Made by a program: the position numbers and the translations under genes
The notes under the pieces: generated by a model
Databases searched by the model: none
What the model saw: the letters and a program-made list of their open reading frames with translations, nothing else
What the model was told of the DNA's origin: nothing
Assembly (NCBI GenBank): GCA_037482215.1
Contig: CP148074.1
Span: forward strand, 3,534,001-3,598,000
Reading direction: 5' to 3'
DNA: 64,000 nt
Origin: Pseudomonas mendocina
GTDB lineage: Bacteria; Pseudomonadota; Gammaproteobacteria; Pseudomonadales; Pseudomonadaceae
Shown: one piece after another, positions 39,193 through 47,999 of the stretch
Numbering within the stretch: position 1 is the stretch's first letter
Layout of the letters: the number at the start of each line of letters is the position of its first letter

Positions 39193-40560
39193 TCAGCGTA
39201 CTCCTGATGTACGCAACGCAGCAGGCGTGAATTCGTTGGCTGAGGCTTTCACACCAAAACGCACCCATTTTGCTTCTTCGTTGATCATGCCGTAAACGCC
39301 ATAACGACCCGAAATGAGATCGTACAATGCCTCAAAGGCATACCAAGAAGTTTGCGCGTTGTACTCTTGCATGAGCATGGCCTGACCAACTCTCCACAGC
39401 TGTCCGCGTCCGTCATACAACTCTGACGCGGCAATGGTCCAAGAGTCCTCATCTAGATAAAAGCGACGCTTGGCATAGACATGACGCTTTCCTTCTTTCA
39501 GCGTGCCCTCTACGACCCAGACACGGTGTAGTTCATAACGCGCTAGATCTTGATTGGTATGACCAACTTTAAGAATGTCAGAATACTTCACACTAGGTGA
39601 TGCAAGGTCATAGTTGTTATACGGGATGTACATCTCCTTCTTACCGATCAGGTTCCAGTCATAGCGATCCGGCGCTCCGTTATACATATCGAAGTCATCT
39701 GAAGTTCGGGTGCCATCTGCATTGTTACCAGGGCTGTCATAAGCCACTTGAGGCGCTCGGCGTACGCGACGTTGTCCTGGGTTGTACTGCCACGCCATGC
39801 GCGCTTCTTTAACCTGATCAAGCGTGTCGTGTACCAATAGCACGTTGCCTGCTAAGCGTGCCGGCGAGCTGGTTACCGCTTTGAATACCAGTAAGGTATT
39901 TTCGGCTTTTGCCTTGTCCATATCGGGCAGCCAAGATGGAAACGACACTTGGTCAGTAATACGCACCAAGGTGTACTCACCATTGCGCTGTGGGAAGCCG
40001 CTGCTTGACTCACGTAGTACGTTGCCGCCCCGGTAACGGGTGACATGATTCCACACAACCTCTACGCCTGATTTGGGAATCGGAAATGCAAAAAAACGAG
40101 AGTCTGAGAAGCCTTTCAGTCCATTGCCGCCATCAACCAAACTAACCCTCTCTGCACTGACCCGCGCCGCATCATAAATAGACTGAGGCATGGATACTGT
40201 ACGGTGAGTTGGATATACCTTCATTTTGAAGGAATCTGGATATCGCTTGAACATCGCAAGCTGACCATCACTTAACTTGTCACGATACTGATCAACATTC
40301 TGCGCAGTGATTACAAACAGTGGCTGTTCATCTGAAAAGGGGTTACTCAGAAATCCATTGGGATCGACGCTCCCGGCATCTTTACCTAAGCCCCCTCTCC
40401 ACTCAGGTATGGTTCCATCCGTATTGGCAGCACGTTCAGCACCCACTGGGGTCAGAACATTTGCCAGTTTAGCGACCTCATCAGGTGATGCTGCGGCCAG
40501 TACGCTATTAGTGATTACGGACAGGGCAAGGCAAGCAAGAACACTTGTAGACGTTTTCAT
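39193..40560 (-). CDS. DUF1329 periplasmic protein, copy 1
   Basis: A 455-residue exported protein. The signal peptide is about 23 residues (ending VLAAA). DUF1329 covers most of the rest, including GTIPEWRGG near residue 50, GQLAMFKRYP, VLLVHDTLDQVKEARMAWQY, GQRRVRRAPQVAYD and FDMYNGAPDRYDW. The family is predicted to have a LolA/LolB-like lipid-binding fold and usually accompanies a DUF1302 barrel, as here with 22 bp between the genes. It probably carries or delivers a lipophilic ligand in the periplasm. A second copy is encoded at 57898-59271. Confidence 0.9.
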   Translation of the reverse strand: MKTSTSVLACLALSVITNSVLAAASPDEVAKLANVLTPVGAERAANTDGTIPEWRGGLGKDAGSVDPNGFLSNPFSDEQPLFVITAQNVDQYRDKLSDGQLAMFKRYPDSFKMKVYPTHRTVSMPQSIYDAARVSAERVSLVDGGNGLKGFSDSRFFAFPIPKSGVEVVWNHVTRYRGGNVLRESSSGFPQRNGEYTLVRITDQVSFPSWLPDMDKAKAENTLLVFKAVTSSPARLAGNVLLVHDTLDQVKEARMAWQYNPGQRRVRRAPQVAYDSPGNNADGTRTSDDFDMYNGAPDRYDWNLIGKKEMYIPYNNYDLASPSVKYSDILKVGHTNQDLARYELHRVWVVEGTLKEGKRHVYAKRRFYLDEDSWTIAASELYDGRGQLWRVGQAMLMQEYNAQTSWYAFEALYDLISGRYGVYGMINEEAKWVRFGVKASANEFTPAALRTSGVR

Positions 40561-40582
40561 CGCACACGCTCTCAAAACTGAA

Positions 40583-42361
40583 TTAGAAGTTCACGCCAAG
40601 GCTCAACGCCAGATAGTCGCGATCGATCTGGTTGTTGTAATCACCACCGAAGAAGTCGGTGTAAGACAAACTGGCGGTATAGGTGCTGCGGTATTCCGCA
40701 TCCAGGCCGATGCTCACGGCCTTGGCGCCCTCGTTGAAGGTAGGCCCATAACCGTCCACATCATGGGCCCAGGCCAAATTGGGCTTGAGGTTGACCCCAG
40801 CTATCACATCGCTGTAATCGAGAACAGCGCGCATCCGATAACCCCATGAGTTGGCTGTGTAAAAGCCATTCTCATGACTCGGGCTGTATGCGCCAACTTC
40901 GTTGATACGGCCGTAGCGCAGTTCGCTGCGCTGCTCTAGGCCGCCCACGTGGGTCATACCCAACTCGCCGACCAAGGTCAGGCGATCAGCTCCCAGCACG
41001 CGATCAAAAAAGTGCGTGAGGGTGCTTTGTAGCTGGGTCACTTCCTTGCGCTTGTAGCCCTTGATGTCGGTGTCGGCCGCCGCCAAAGCCCCCGCAAGGC
41101 CACCCGAAAGCCCTGCCGCACCGACATACATAACAGGCGAGTTGACCGCATCCAACAGGTTGAATTGCAGCGGCATGTTGGGGCGGTAACTCACTTCACC
41201 GGACCACGCCGTACCGCTCTCCAGGGTGGTGGCGAAACTCACCCCGTACAGGCGGATGTCTTCCGGATACTCTAGGAAGTATTTGCTGTTACCCAACATT
41301 GACGTCTGACCCACCGGACCTGCCAGCCCTCCCATGGGCATACTCAGAGCCAGACCAATGTCCGCAGCATTTGGGGTAGTCATAGACAGATAAGGCATGC
41401 GGCTGTGATAGTTCATGACATAGGCGCCGTACTCAGTCTCATCGCCCATCCAACGCAGAGCGATGCCCCATTGCCCGCTATCACGGGCGTCGCGATCACT
41501 TGCACGAGGGACAATCAGCCCCTCCCGCGTCATCTTTACACCCATAAAATCGGCATAAGGGCCGAGCATGTTGACGGCAGCAGGCAGTCCGACGGTAAGC
41601 CCCTCATCACAGCCATCGGCAATAGCGTCGCCGCCAAAGAAGGTGCCGCAGTTATCTGCAACGGTCTGATCCCACTCCAGTTGATAGAACAGGTCGGCAG
41701 ACAGCCGGTCGGTAATCCCTTGGGAGACAAACAGCATGTTGACGGGTATCAGGCCTTCCTTGAGTTCAGCCCCCGGACGGCGTAACGCAGCGGCATCAAT
41801 CGGGTTGATTGCATTAATGCTGTTACCGATAAAGGTGCTTTCACCCCAGCTCACCACCTGGCGTCCTGCGCGCACGGTGCCTGGTAACGTGCCAATGGTG
41901 TAGTTGTGATAGACGAAGGCATCCAGAATTTCTGCGCCAGAAGACTGTGCCCCCTGTTTACGATTGCTGTCGCTAATGCTTTTGAATGGACGTGTTTCAT
42001 CCTTGAGCTCAAAGTCGTACCAATATTTTCCGCGGACAAATAACCCTGTATCGCCGTACTTCAACTCAAGGTCATGCAGGCCTTTGAAAATTTTTGAGAA
42101 GGTCTCGCCCTTTTTGAAATTTAAACGTCCGTCATCATTGGCTGAAGCAGCGGTCTTTCCGCCATTGACGGCCCCAATCAACTCCGGATCTGCATTTCGC
42201 ATGGCCCAGCTGGCACCAATTGAAAGGCTAGAATCAAGTTGGCCTTCGATCTGTCCTAAATTAAACGAGGCAGCTTCAACGGCCGGGGCAATGTAGGCCA
42301 CAGAAATGGCCAGGGTAAGTACACGAGGCTTAAAGCGATCGCGCCATATTATTTTTGTCAT
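40583..42361 (-). CDS. DUF1302 outer-membrane beta-barrel protein, copy 1
   Basis: A 592-residue protein with a signal peptide cleaved near VEAASF (about residue 29). Alternating aromatic/polar strands follow, with the family motifs FNLGQIEGQLDSSLSIGASW and QVVSWGESTFIGNSINAINP. It ends in LALSLGVNF, a terminal Phe consistent with the Bam recognition signal. GGAGAG lies 5 nt before the ATG at 42361. It is first in the unit DUF1302-DUF1329-monooxygenase-hydrolase. A porin-like role in admitting a hydrophobic substrate is inferred from context. Confidence 0.9.
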   Translation of the reverse strand: MTKIIWRDRFKPRVLTLAISVAYIAPAVEAASFNLGQIEGQLDSSLSIGASWAMRNADPELIGAVNGGKTAASANDDGRLNFKKGETFSKIFKGLHDLELKYGDTGLFVRGKYWYDFELKDETRPFKSISDSNRKQGAQSSGAEILDAFVYHNYTIGTLPGTVRAGRQVVSWGESTFIGNSINAINPIDAAALRRPGAELKEGLIPVNMLFVSQGITDRLSADLFYQLEWDQTVADNCGTFFGGDAIADGCDEGLTVGLPAAVNMLGPYADFMGVKMTREGLIVPRASDRDARDSGQWGIALRWMGDETEYGAYVMNYHSRMPYLSMTTPNAADIGLALSMPMGGLAGPVGQTSMLGNSKYFLEYPEDIRLYGVSFATTLESGTAWSGEVSYRPNMPLQFNLLDAVNSPVMYVGAAGLSGGLAGALAAADTDIKGYKRKEVTQLQSTLTHFFDRVLGADRLTLVGELGMTHVGGLEQRSELRYGRINEVGAYSPSHENGFYTANSWGYRMRAVLDYSDVIAGVNLKPNLAWAHDVDGYGPTFNEGAKAVSIGLDAEYRSTYTASLSYTDFFGGDYNNQIDRDYLALSLGVNF

Positions 42362-42719
42362 TTGGCTCTCCACTATGTTGAGGTGAAACACCTGCAACAT
42401 AACCAGCCATACGCGCGACCCATACAGACTAACGTACCGATTGAAAGTCACACCTAACACCTAGTCTGACCGCCATCAGAACAGTCACCCCCCGCTGCAA
42501 AAACCTCCTGATTTTTCTGCTAATGACTTGCTACGCCCAAGCCCCAGACAAACGGTAGCCAGCCGCAGCCTCCTTGGCGGCTAATGTCAAATCGGCGGCA
42601 CGGAATATCCAAACTCATGCCTTAGTTTTAGGCAGCATATACACCTGAGGCCCAAGACGATTTGGCACACATAAAACTTTACACGGACGTCGCCACGTCC
42701 CGCCGCGAGGTCTACTTTT
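42362..42719. promoter_or_regulatory. divergent control region between DUF1302 copy 1 and the short LuxR gene
   Basis: 358 bp without a gene. Two perfect inverted repeats stand out: TCTGA-ccgcca-TCAGA at 42465-42480, and GGACGT-cgcc-ACGTCC at 42685-42700, which ends 20 bp before the LuxR start. Either could be a regulator site for the flanking genes. No confident -10/-35 pair was assigned. Confidence 0.45.
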
Positions 42720-43796
42720 ATGAACACTCAAAGCCAGACTCCCAAAGATCCTTTCAACCCAAAACCTCAGCGGATTCCACAAGCCAACAATGGTCATGTC
42801 ATCCGCCCAACACTTAGCCGACCATTAGCCTCCGGTACCCAGCGCCTGACTTTCCTGTGCGCCCCTGCCGGTTTTGGCAAAAGCGCACTCATGATCGAGT
42901 GTGCACGGCAAGCGCCGGCCGGTACCCGAATCATCTGGCTGGAAATGCTCGGCCACTCGATGTCCTCACGTGATCTGCTCAATCGCGTTGCAGCCGAGCT
43001 TGGAGAAGAAGTAGAAGACGGCGAACCACTGGAGTCTCTACACCGGCTACTGGGCCGCATCCGAGAGCCTCTGTGGTTAATGCTGGATGACTACCCGCGC
43101 CAAGCCTGCCCGGAGCTGGATGCCTGTATGGAAGATCTGATTGATCGCACGCCTAACAGCCTGCACTGGTGGGTCAGCAGCCGCCGTCGCCCATCCTGGA
43201 GCCTACCGCGCCTGGTACTGCAAGGTGCCGTCAGAGAAGTTCGAGCTCCCCAGTTGGCATTCGACAGCTTGGTCTTGCAGGAGCTTATCCGCGAGCGTCA
43301 GCAAGTCTTCAGTCAGGAACTGCGTAAACGCCTATTGGAAGAGTGCGAGCAATGGCCTGCCCTGATCTGCTTGATGCTGCACGAAAGTAACTCAGGGAAT
43401 CTGCTGCAAAACCTGCGTAACGGGACACCACTGCTGCTCAACTACTTGCAACGTGAGGTCACCGGCACAGCCGACAACTCCTCGCCGGAAGTCGCAGCCC
43501 TGCGCCGTCGTCACCCGTTATGGTTCAACACCACAGCGCTGGCCCCTAACTCCATCACTTATGCTGTGAGTGGCCGCGCACAGCAGCCCGCGAACGGCAT
43601 TTGCACCCTGAGCAAACGTGAACGGACCATCCTGCAATTGATCGCTTCTGGTCTTTCTAATCGCGAGATCGCCAACCAACTTTGTTTGTCGGTGAACACG
43701 GTGAAAGCCCACGCCTGGAACATCAACAGCAAGCTGGGTACTGAACGCCGCACTCAAGCTGTGGCTCAGGCGCAACTACAAGGGCTGCTCAACTAA
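42720..43796 (+). CDS. short MalT-like LuxR family regulator lacking the TPR sensor region
   Basis: A 358-residue regulator. Walker A APAGFGKS (48-55) and the Walker B-like LWLMLDDYPR (about 118-127) resemble the N-terminal ATPase of MalT/LAL regulators. A LuxR helix-turn-helix occupies the last 65 residues (LSKRERTILQLIASGLSNRE, NTVKAHAWNINSKLG). The winged-helix and several-hundred-residue TPR sensor portion of full-size LALs (about 900 residues) is missing. Its last residues, NSKLGTERRTQAVAQAQ, closely match those of the LAL at 54971-57706. It is divergent from the DUF1302 operon and is its likely regulator. Confidence 0.88.
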   Translation: MNTQSQTPKDPFNPKPQRIPQANNGHVIRPTLSRPLASGTQRLTFLCAPAGFGKSALMIECARQAPAGTRIIWLEMLGHSMSSRDLLNRVAAELGEEVEDGEPLESLHRLLGRIREPLWLMLDDYPRQACPELDACMEDLIDRTPNSLHWWVSSRRRPSWSLPRLVLQGAVREVRAPQLAFDSLVLQELIRERQQVFSQELRKRLLEECEQWPALICLMLHESNSGNLLQNLRNGTPLLLNYLQREVTGTADNSSPEVAALRRRHPLWFNTTALAPNSITYAVSGRAQQPANGICTLSKRERTILQLIASGLSNREIANQLCLSVNTVKAHAWNINSKLGTERRTQAVAQAQLQGLLN

Positions 43797-43826
43797 GCAC
43801 TCGCACAGGCCACAAACAAAAAACGC

Positions 43827-44603
43827 TTACAGGGAGTTCACCATGTGCCCGCCATCCACTGCGATCACCTCACCTGTGATAAACGAACCGGCCTCACTGG
43901 CCAGCAGTAGGAACGGACCCTCCAGCTCCTGCAACTGCCCTAGGCGCGCCATTGGCACCGCTCTTTTTACATAGTTCTGGCCTTTTTCTGTCTCGAAATA
44001 AGCATCATTTATTTCGGTTTTGAAGTAGCCCGGCGCGATCGCATTGACCCGAATCCGATGACGGGCCAGCTCCAGCGCAAGGGATTTGCTCAGCTGCACC
44101 ACACCCGCCTTGGCCGCCGAGTAATGGCTATAGCCTGTCCCTTGACGCAGACCAAGAATCGAAGCAGTGTTGATAATGCTGCCAGGCAGTCCGGCTTTCA
44201 CCATGCGCTGAGCAGCACACTGCGCGACCCGCCATACACCATCCAGATTGGTCGCCAGCATCGAACGCCAATCTTCTTCGCTGAGTTCAAGTGCGCGCTG
44301 GCCATTACCAATACCGGCATTGTTGAGGACAACATCAACATAACCAAAATGGGCCTCTGCCGCGTCGAAGGCAGCTTCAACACTGTCTCGATTGGTGACG
44401 TCCATCTGTACCACCAGCGACTGGCCACCCAGCCAGTGAATATCGCTGGCCAGTTGTTCAAGGCGATCAACCCGACGCGCAGTCAACACCACATTGGCCC
44501 CAGCCTGGCTTGCCACGCGAGCCAAATGGGCCCCGATACCACTGGATGCCCCTGTCACCAAAATGGTTTTCCCGGTCAGGGCGAACTTCTTCAAAATGTC
44601 CAT
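43827..44603 (-). CDS. short-chain dehydrogenase/reductase
   Basis: A 258-residue classical SDR: cofactor motif TGASSGIG (17-24), NNAG in VLNNAGIG, catalytic Ser in INTASILG, and YxxxK in YSHYSAAKAG. The C-terminal ITGEVIAVDGG is typical. Arg in LTARRVDRL after beta-2 suggests NADP(H). Possible reactions are 3-hydroxyacyl or secondary-alcohol oxidation. The start is ATG 44603, with GAGGTG 5 nt upstream. It shares one nucleotide with the thiolase stop (TGATG), indicating translational coupling in the beta-oxidation operon. Confidence 0.92.
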   Translation of the reverse strand: MDILKKFALTGKTILVTGASSGIGAHLARVASQAGANVVLTARRVDRLEQLASDIHWLGGQSLVVQMDVTNRDSVEAAFDAAEAHFGYVDVVLNNAGIGNGQRALELSEEDWRSMLATNLDGVWRVAQCAAQRMVKAGLPGSIINTASILGLRQGTGYSHYSAAKAGVVQLSKSLALELARHRIRVNAIAPGYFKTEINDAYFETEKGQNYVKRAVPMARLGQLQELEGPFLLLASEAGSFITGEVIAVDGGHMVNSL

Positions 44604-45787
44604 CAGCACACCTCAAACAAACCGGCAGCACCCATGCCGCCACCAACACACATAGTGACCACAACGTACTTCACGCCACGACGCCTACCTTCCAGCAAGG
44701 CATGCCCAACCATACGCGAACCGCTCATGCCGTAGGGGTGTCCGATGGCAATAGCGCCGCCATTTACGTTCAATTTGGCCGGGTCAATGCCCAACGTCTG
44801 CGCGCTGTAAAGCACCTGACAGGCGAAAGCTTCGTTAAGCTCCCACAGGCCAATGTCATCCACCGTCAGGCCATGTTGCCTAAGCAGTTTGGGCACAGCC
44901 AACACCGGGCCGATGCCCATTTCTTCCGGCGCCAGACCGGCCACGGCAATACCGCGATAGATACCCAGCGGATTGAGGTTACGCTGCTCAGCCAGACGTG
45001 CCTCCATCAGCACACAGGCGCTGGCCCCATCGGACAGCTGGCTGGCATTACCGGCGGTGATGCAGCCACCTTCAATGACAGGTTTGAGCTTGCTCAGATC
45101 GCCCATAACAGTCTGCGGGCGGTTACCTTCATCCAGGCTCAGGGTGACTTCTTCATAACTCACCGCGCCGGTTTCTTTATCCTGAACTTTCTTGCGAGCA
45201 GTGACCGGCACGATCTCATCGACAAACAACCCGGCCTGCTGAGCTGATGCAGTACGCAGCTGGGATAGTAGGGAGTATTCGTCCTGCGCATCACGGCTGA
45301 TGTTGTAGCGTTTGGCGACAATCTCTGCGGTTTGCAGCATCGGCATATAGGCATGCTCGGCCATCCGCATAACTTGTTCGTCACGCTCGGCAATGGCCCA
45401 TTCCAGATGGCGGTTCTGCACCAGACTGATATGTTCTTGCCCTGCGCCGATGGTGACCTGCATGCCGTCCACCATGATTTGTTTGGCGGCAGTAGCAATG
45501 GCCATCAGGCCCGACGCACATTGGCGATCCAAAGTTTGCCCACTGACAGTCAACGGCAAGCCGGATGCCAGCGCGGCCATACGCCCAAGGTTCCAGCCGG
45601 CGGTGCCGCCGGGCAGACCTGTGCCCATCACCAGGTCTTCGATTTCAGCCGCTTGGATCCCTGCCCGCGCCACAGCGGCACGGATGGCATAACTGGCCAT
45701 CGTCGGCGATTTGAGGTCATTGAAGGCGCCACGAAATGCTTTGGCAATGGGTGTACGTGCGGTGGAGAGAATAACGGCTTCTTTCAT
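44603..45787 (-). CDS. thiolase (acetyl-CoA acyltransferase)
   Basis: A 394-residue thiolase cleaving 3-ketoacyl-CoA to acetyl-CoA and shortened acyl-CoA. Nucleophile Cys90 lies in LDRQCASG, catalytic His in [12 protein letters not shown] (about 351), and the second Cys in [10 protein letters not shown] (about 382). Length matches the family. It is encoded 65 bp downstream of the FadB-like gene and coupled to the SDR gene, so a degradative beta-oxidation role fits better than acetoacetyl-CoA synthesis. Confidence 0.94.
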   Translation of the reverse strand: MKEAVILSTARTPIAKAFRGAFNDLKSPTMASYAIRAAVARAGIQAAEIEDLVMGTGLPGGTAGWNLGRMAALASGLPLTVSGQTLDRQCASGLMAIATAAKQIMVDGMQVTIGAGQEHISLVQNRHLEWAIAERDEQVMRMAEHAYMPMLQTAEIVAKRYNISRDAQDEYSLLSQLRTASAQQAGLFVDEIVPVTARKKVQDKETGAVSYEEVTLSLDEGNRPQTVMGDLSKLKPVIEGGCITAGNASQLSDGASACVLMEARLAEQRNLNPLGIYRGIAVAGLAPEEMGIGPVLAVPKLLRQHGLTVDDIGLWELNEAFACQVLYSAQTLGIDPAKLNVNGGAIAIGHPYGMSGSRMVGHALLEGRRRGVKYVVVTMCVGGGMGAAGLFEVC

Positions 45788-45852
45788 TCTTATACGTCCT
45801 TTCTATGTACCGGATACACCGAGCCGGAGACTTCCCGCCCGGTGTGCGTCCT

Positions 45853-47958
45853 TCAGATTTTCTCGATACGCTGCTTACCTGCGTCAACCAAACGTTGCAG
45901 CAACGGCGCGGGCTTGAACCACATTTCACCGTGGGCACCCAAGGCCTGACGGTAGTAGTTGATAACAGCCAACAGGTTATCCAGTCCCAACTGCTCGGCC
46001 TCATGCATCGGGCCACCACGCCAGGCCGGGAAGCCATAACCGTTGAGGAACACCAGATCTATATCACTGCTGCGCAAAGCGATACCTTCATCAAGGAGCT
46101 GAATACCTTCATTGATGAGGCTGAAGAGGCAGCGCTCGACGATTTCCTGATCCGAAATTTTGCGGCGCTCAATACCTAGCTCGCTTGCCAACTGCCGGGC
46201 CAGCTCAACCACATAGGGATCGTCCAGGCGCTCGCGGCCTTCATAACGATAGAAGCCTGCCTTGGTTTTCTGACCGAAACGCCCTTGCGCGTACAACGCG
46301 TCACCCAAACGGCAATAGCTCGGATCATGGGCGATAACGCCACGCCGTGATTGGCGGATCAGATAGCCCACATCAATCCCGGCAAGGTCCTGCACCGCCA
46401 GCATGCCCATGGCCAGACCATGGTTGGTCAAGGCATTGTCGATCTGCGCAGGTGTGGCCCCTTCCAGCAGCAAGCGATGCGCTTCGCGGGAGTAAGGCTC
46501 AAACATGCGGTTGCCGATAAAGCCGAAGCAGACGCCGGAGACCACAGCAATCTTGCCGATCTTGCGGGCCAGTTTAAGCGTCGTGGCCAGCACTTCTGGG
46601 GACGTTTCACGGGCACGAACCACCTCCAGCAGGCGCATCACGTTAGCCGGGCTGAAAAAGTGCAGGCCGATCACATCCTGCGGACGGCGGGTGACCGCTG
46701 CAATGGCATCCACATCCAATGTCGAAGTATTGCTGGCCATAATCGCGCCGGGTTTGCACACGTTGTCCAACGTGCGGAACACCTGCTGCTTTATCTCCAG
46801 GCTCTCGAATACGGCCTCGATTACCAAATCAGCATCCGCCAGATCAGCGTAATCCAGGGTGCCACGCAACAACGCCATACGCTGCTCAAGCTGATCCGCA
46901 CTGAGCTTGCCGCGCTGAACGCTGATCTCATAGTTCTTGCGGATCTGCGTCAGGCCACGATCGAGCGCCTCGCCTTTCAGCTCCAGCAGGGTCACGGCAA
47001 TGCCGGCGTTGGCGAAGTTCATCGCAATACCGCCGCCCATGGTGCCGGCACCGATCACCGCAACCTTGTTTACAGCCCGAAGCTGCGTATCAGCGCTAAC
47101 ACCCGGCACACGACCCGCTTCACGCTCGGCGAAAAACACATGGCGCAGGGCAGCAGACTCCGCCGAGTTTTCGGCCTCAACAAACAGCTCGGCTTCCCGT
47201 TGCAGGCCCTGCTCCAACGACAACTCGCAGGCAGCCTGTACCGCTGCAACAACCCGCTGCGGCGCCTGGCGGCCCTTCCAGCGATCTGCATGGCGTTGCA
47301 GATAGTCTGCAAAGAAAGTCCCACTCAGGCCCTGAGCCGGCTCCTTGAACGGTGCCTGCGGCTGCGCAGGTGCGGCCGTACGGATCAACTCCTCAGCATA
47401 AACACAGGCCTCTTCCAACAGGCTGTCCACACTGAGCGAAACCCGGTCGACAATGCCCAGACTAACGGCCCGCTCGGACTTAAGCGGCACGCCATGCACG
47501 ATAAATTCCAGCGCTGCCTCAGCCCCTACCAGACGCGGCAAACGCTGCGTACCACCGGCACCCGGCAACAGACCCAGATGGATTTCCGGCAAGCCCAGAC
47601 GGGCGCCGGGCGCGGCGATGCGATAACCACAGGCCAGGGCCAGCTCCAGCCCCCCCCCTAGGGCCAAGCCATCAATCACAGCAATGGTCGGCTTGCTCAG
47701 TTCAGTCAGGTACACCAGCAGATCGGGCAGCGCTGGCTGCGCATGGCTGGCAGCTGTGCCGAACTCGGTGATGTCGGCACCGGCACTGAAGGGTGAGCCA
47801 TAGAGCACGATAGCCGCCACCTTGGTATCGTCGGCGGCACGCTGAAGTGCGCCCAGCAAAGCCTCCCGCAAGCTCTGCCCGAGCGCATTAACCGGTGGGC
47901 GGTTAAGGGCGATCAGGGCCAGATTGTTTTCAACGCGGTAGTGAACAAACTCGCTCAT
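45853..47958 (-). CDS. bifunctional enoyl-CoA hydratase / 3-hydroxyacyl-CoA dehydrogenase (FadB/FadJ-like)
   Basis: A 701-residue fusion performing the second and third beta-oxidation steps. The N-terminal crotonase domain (1-180) has the oxyanion segment FSAGADITEF and Glu in GLPEIHLGLLPGAGG. The Rossmann domain begins with VAVIGAGTMGGGIAM (about 298-312), with His in GLHFFSPANVM. Two C-terminal HAD helical domains follow (FGFIGNRMFEPY and GYGFPAWRGGPM). It is slightly shorter than E. coli FadB (729). AAGGAA lies 6 nt before the ATG. It sits in an operon between the acyl-CoA dehydrogenase and thiolase genes. Confidence 0.95.
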   Translation of the reverse strand: MSEFVHYRVENNLALIALNRPPVNALGQSLREALLGALQRAADDTKVAAIVLYGSPFSAGADITEFGTAASHAQPALPDLLVYLTELSKPTIAVIDGLALGGGLELALACGYRIAAPGARLGLPEIHLGLLPGAGGTQRLPRLVGAEAALEFIVHGVPLKSERAVSLGIVDRVSLSVDSLLEEACVYAEELIRTAAPAQPQAPFKEPAQGLSGTFFADYLQRHADRWKGRQAPQRVVAAVQAACELSLEQGLQREAELFVEAENSAESAALRHVFFAEREAGRVPGVSADTQLRAVNKVAVIGAGTMGGGIAMNFANAGIAVTLLELKGEALDRGLTQIRKNYEISVQRGKLSADQLEQRMALLRGTLDYADLADADLVIEAVFESLEIKQQVFRTLDNVCKPGAIMASNTSTLDVDAIAAVTRRPQDVIGLHFFSPANVMRLLEVVRARETSPEVLATTLKLARKIGKIAVVSGVCFGFIGNRMFEPYSREAHRLLLEGATPAQIDNALTNHGLAMGMLAVQDLAGIDVGYLIRQSRRGVIAHDPSYCRLGDALYAQGRFGQKTKAGFYRYEGRERLDDPYVVELARQLASELGIERRKISDQEIVERCLFSLINEGIQLLDEGIALRSSDIDLVFLNGYGFPAWRGGPMHEAEQLGLDNLLAVINYYRQALGAHGEMWFKPAPLLQRLVDAGKQRIEKI

Positions 47959-47999
47959 GATGATTCCTTGTCAGGTACCAAAAACGCTCGCGACGGCTG

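Noticed and set aside
46351-47661. Plus-strand open frame of 436 codons
   Set aside because: It is antisense to the FadB-like gene, whose complete catalytic motifs settle the coding strand. Its composition is that of a shadow frame.
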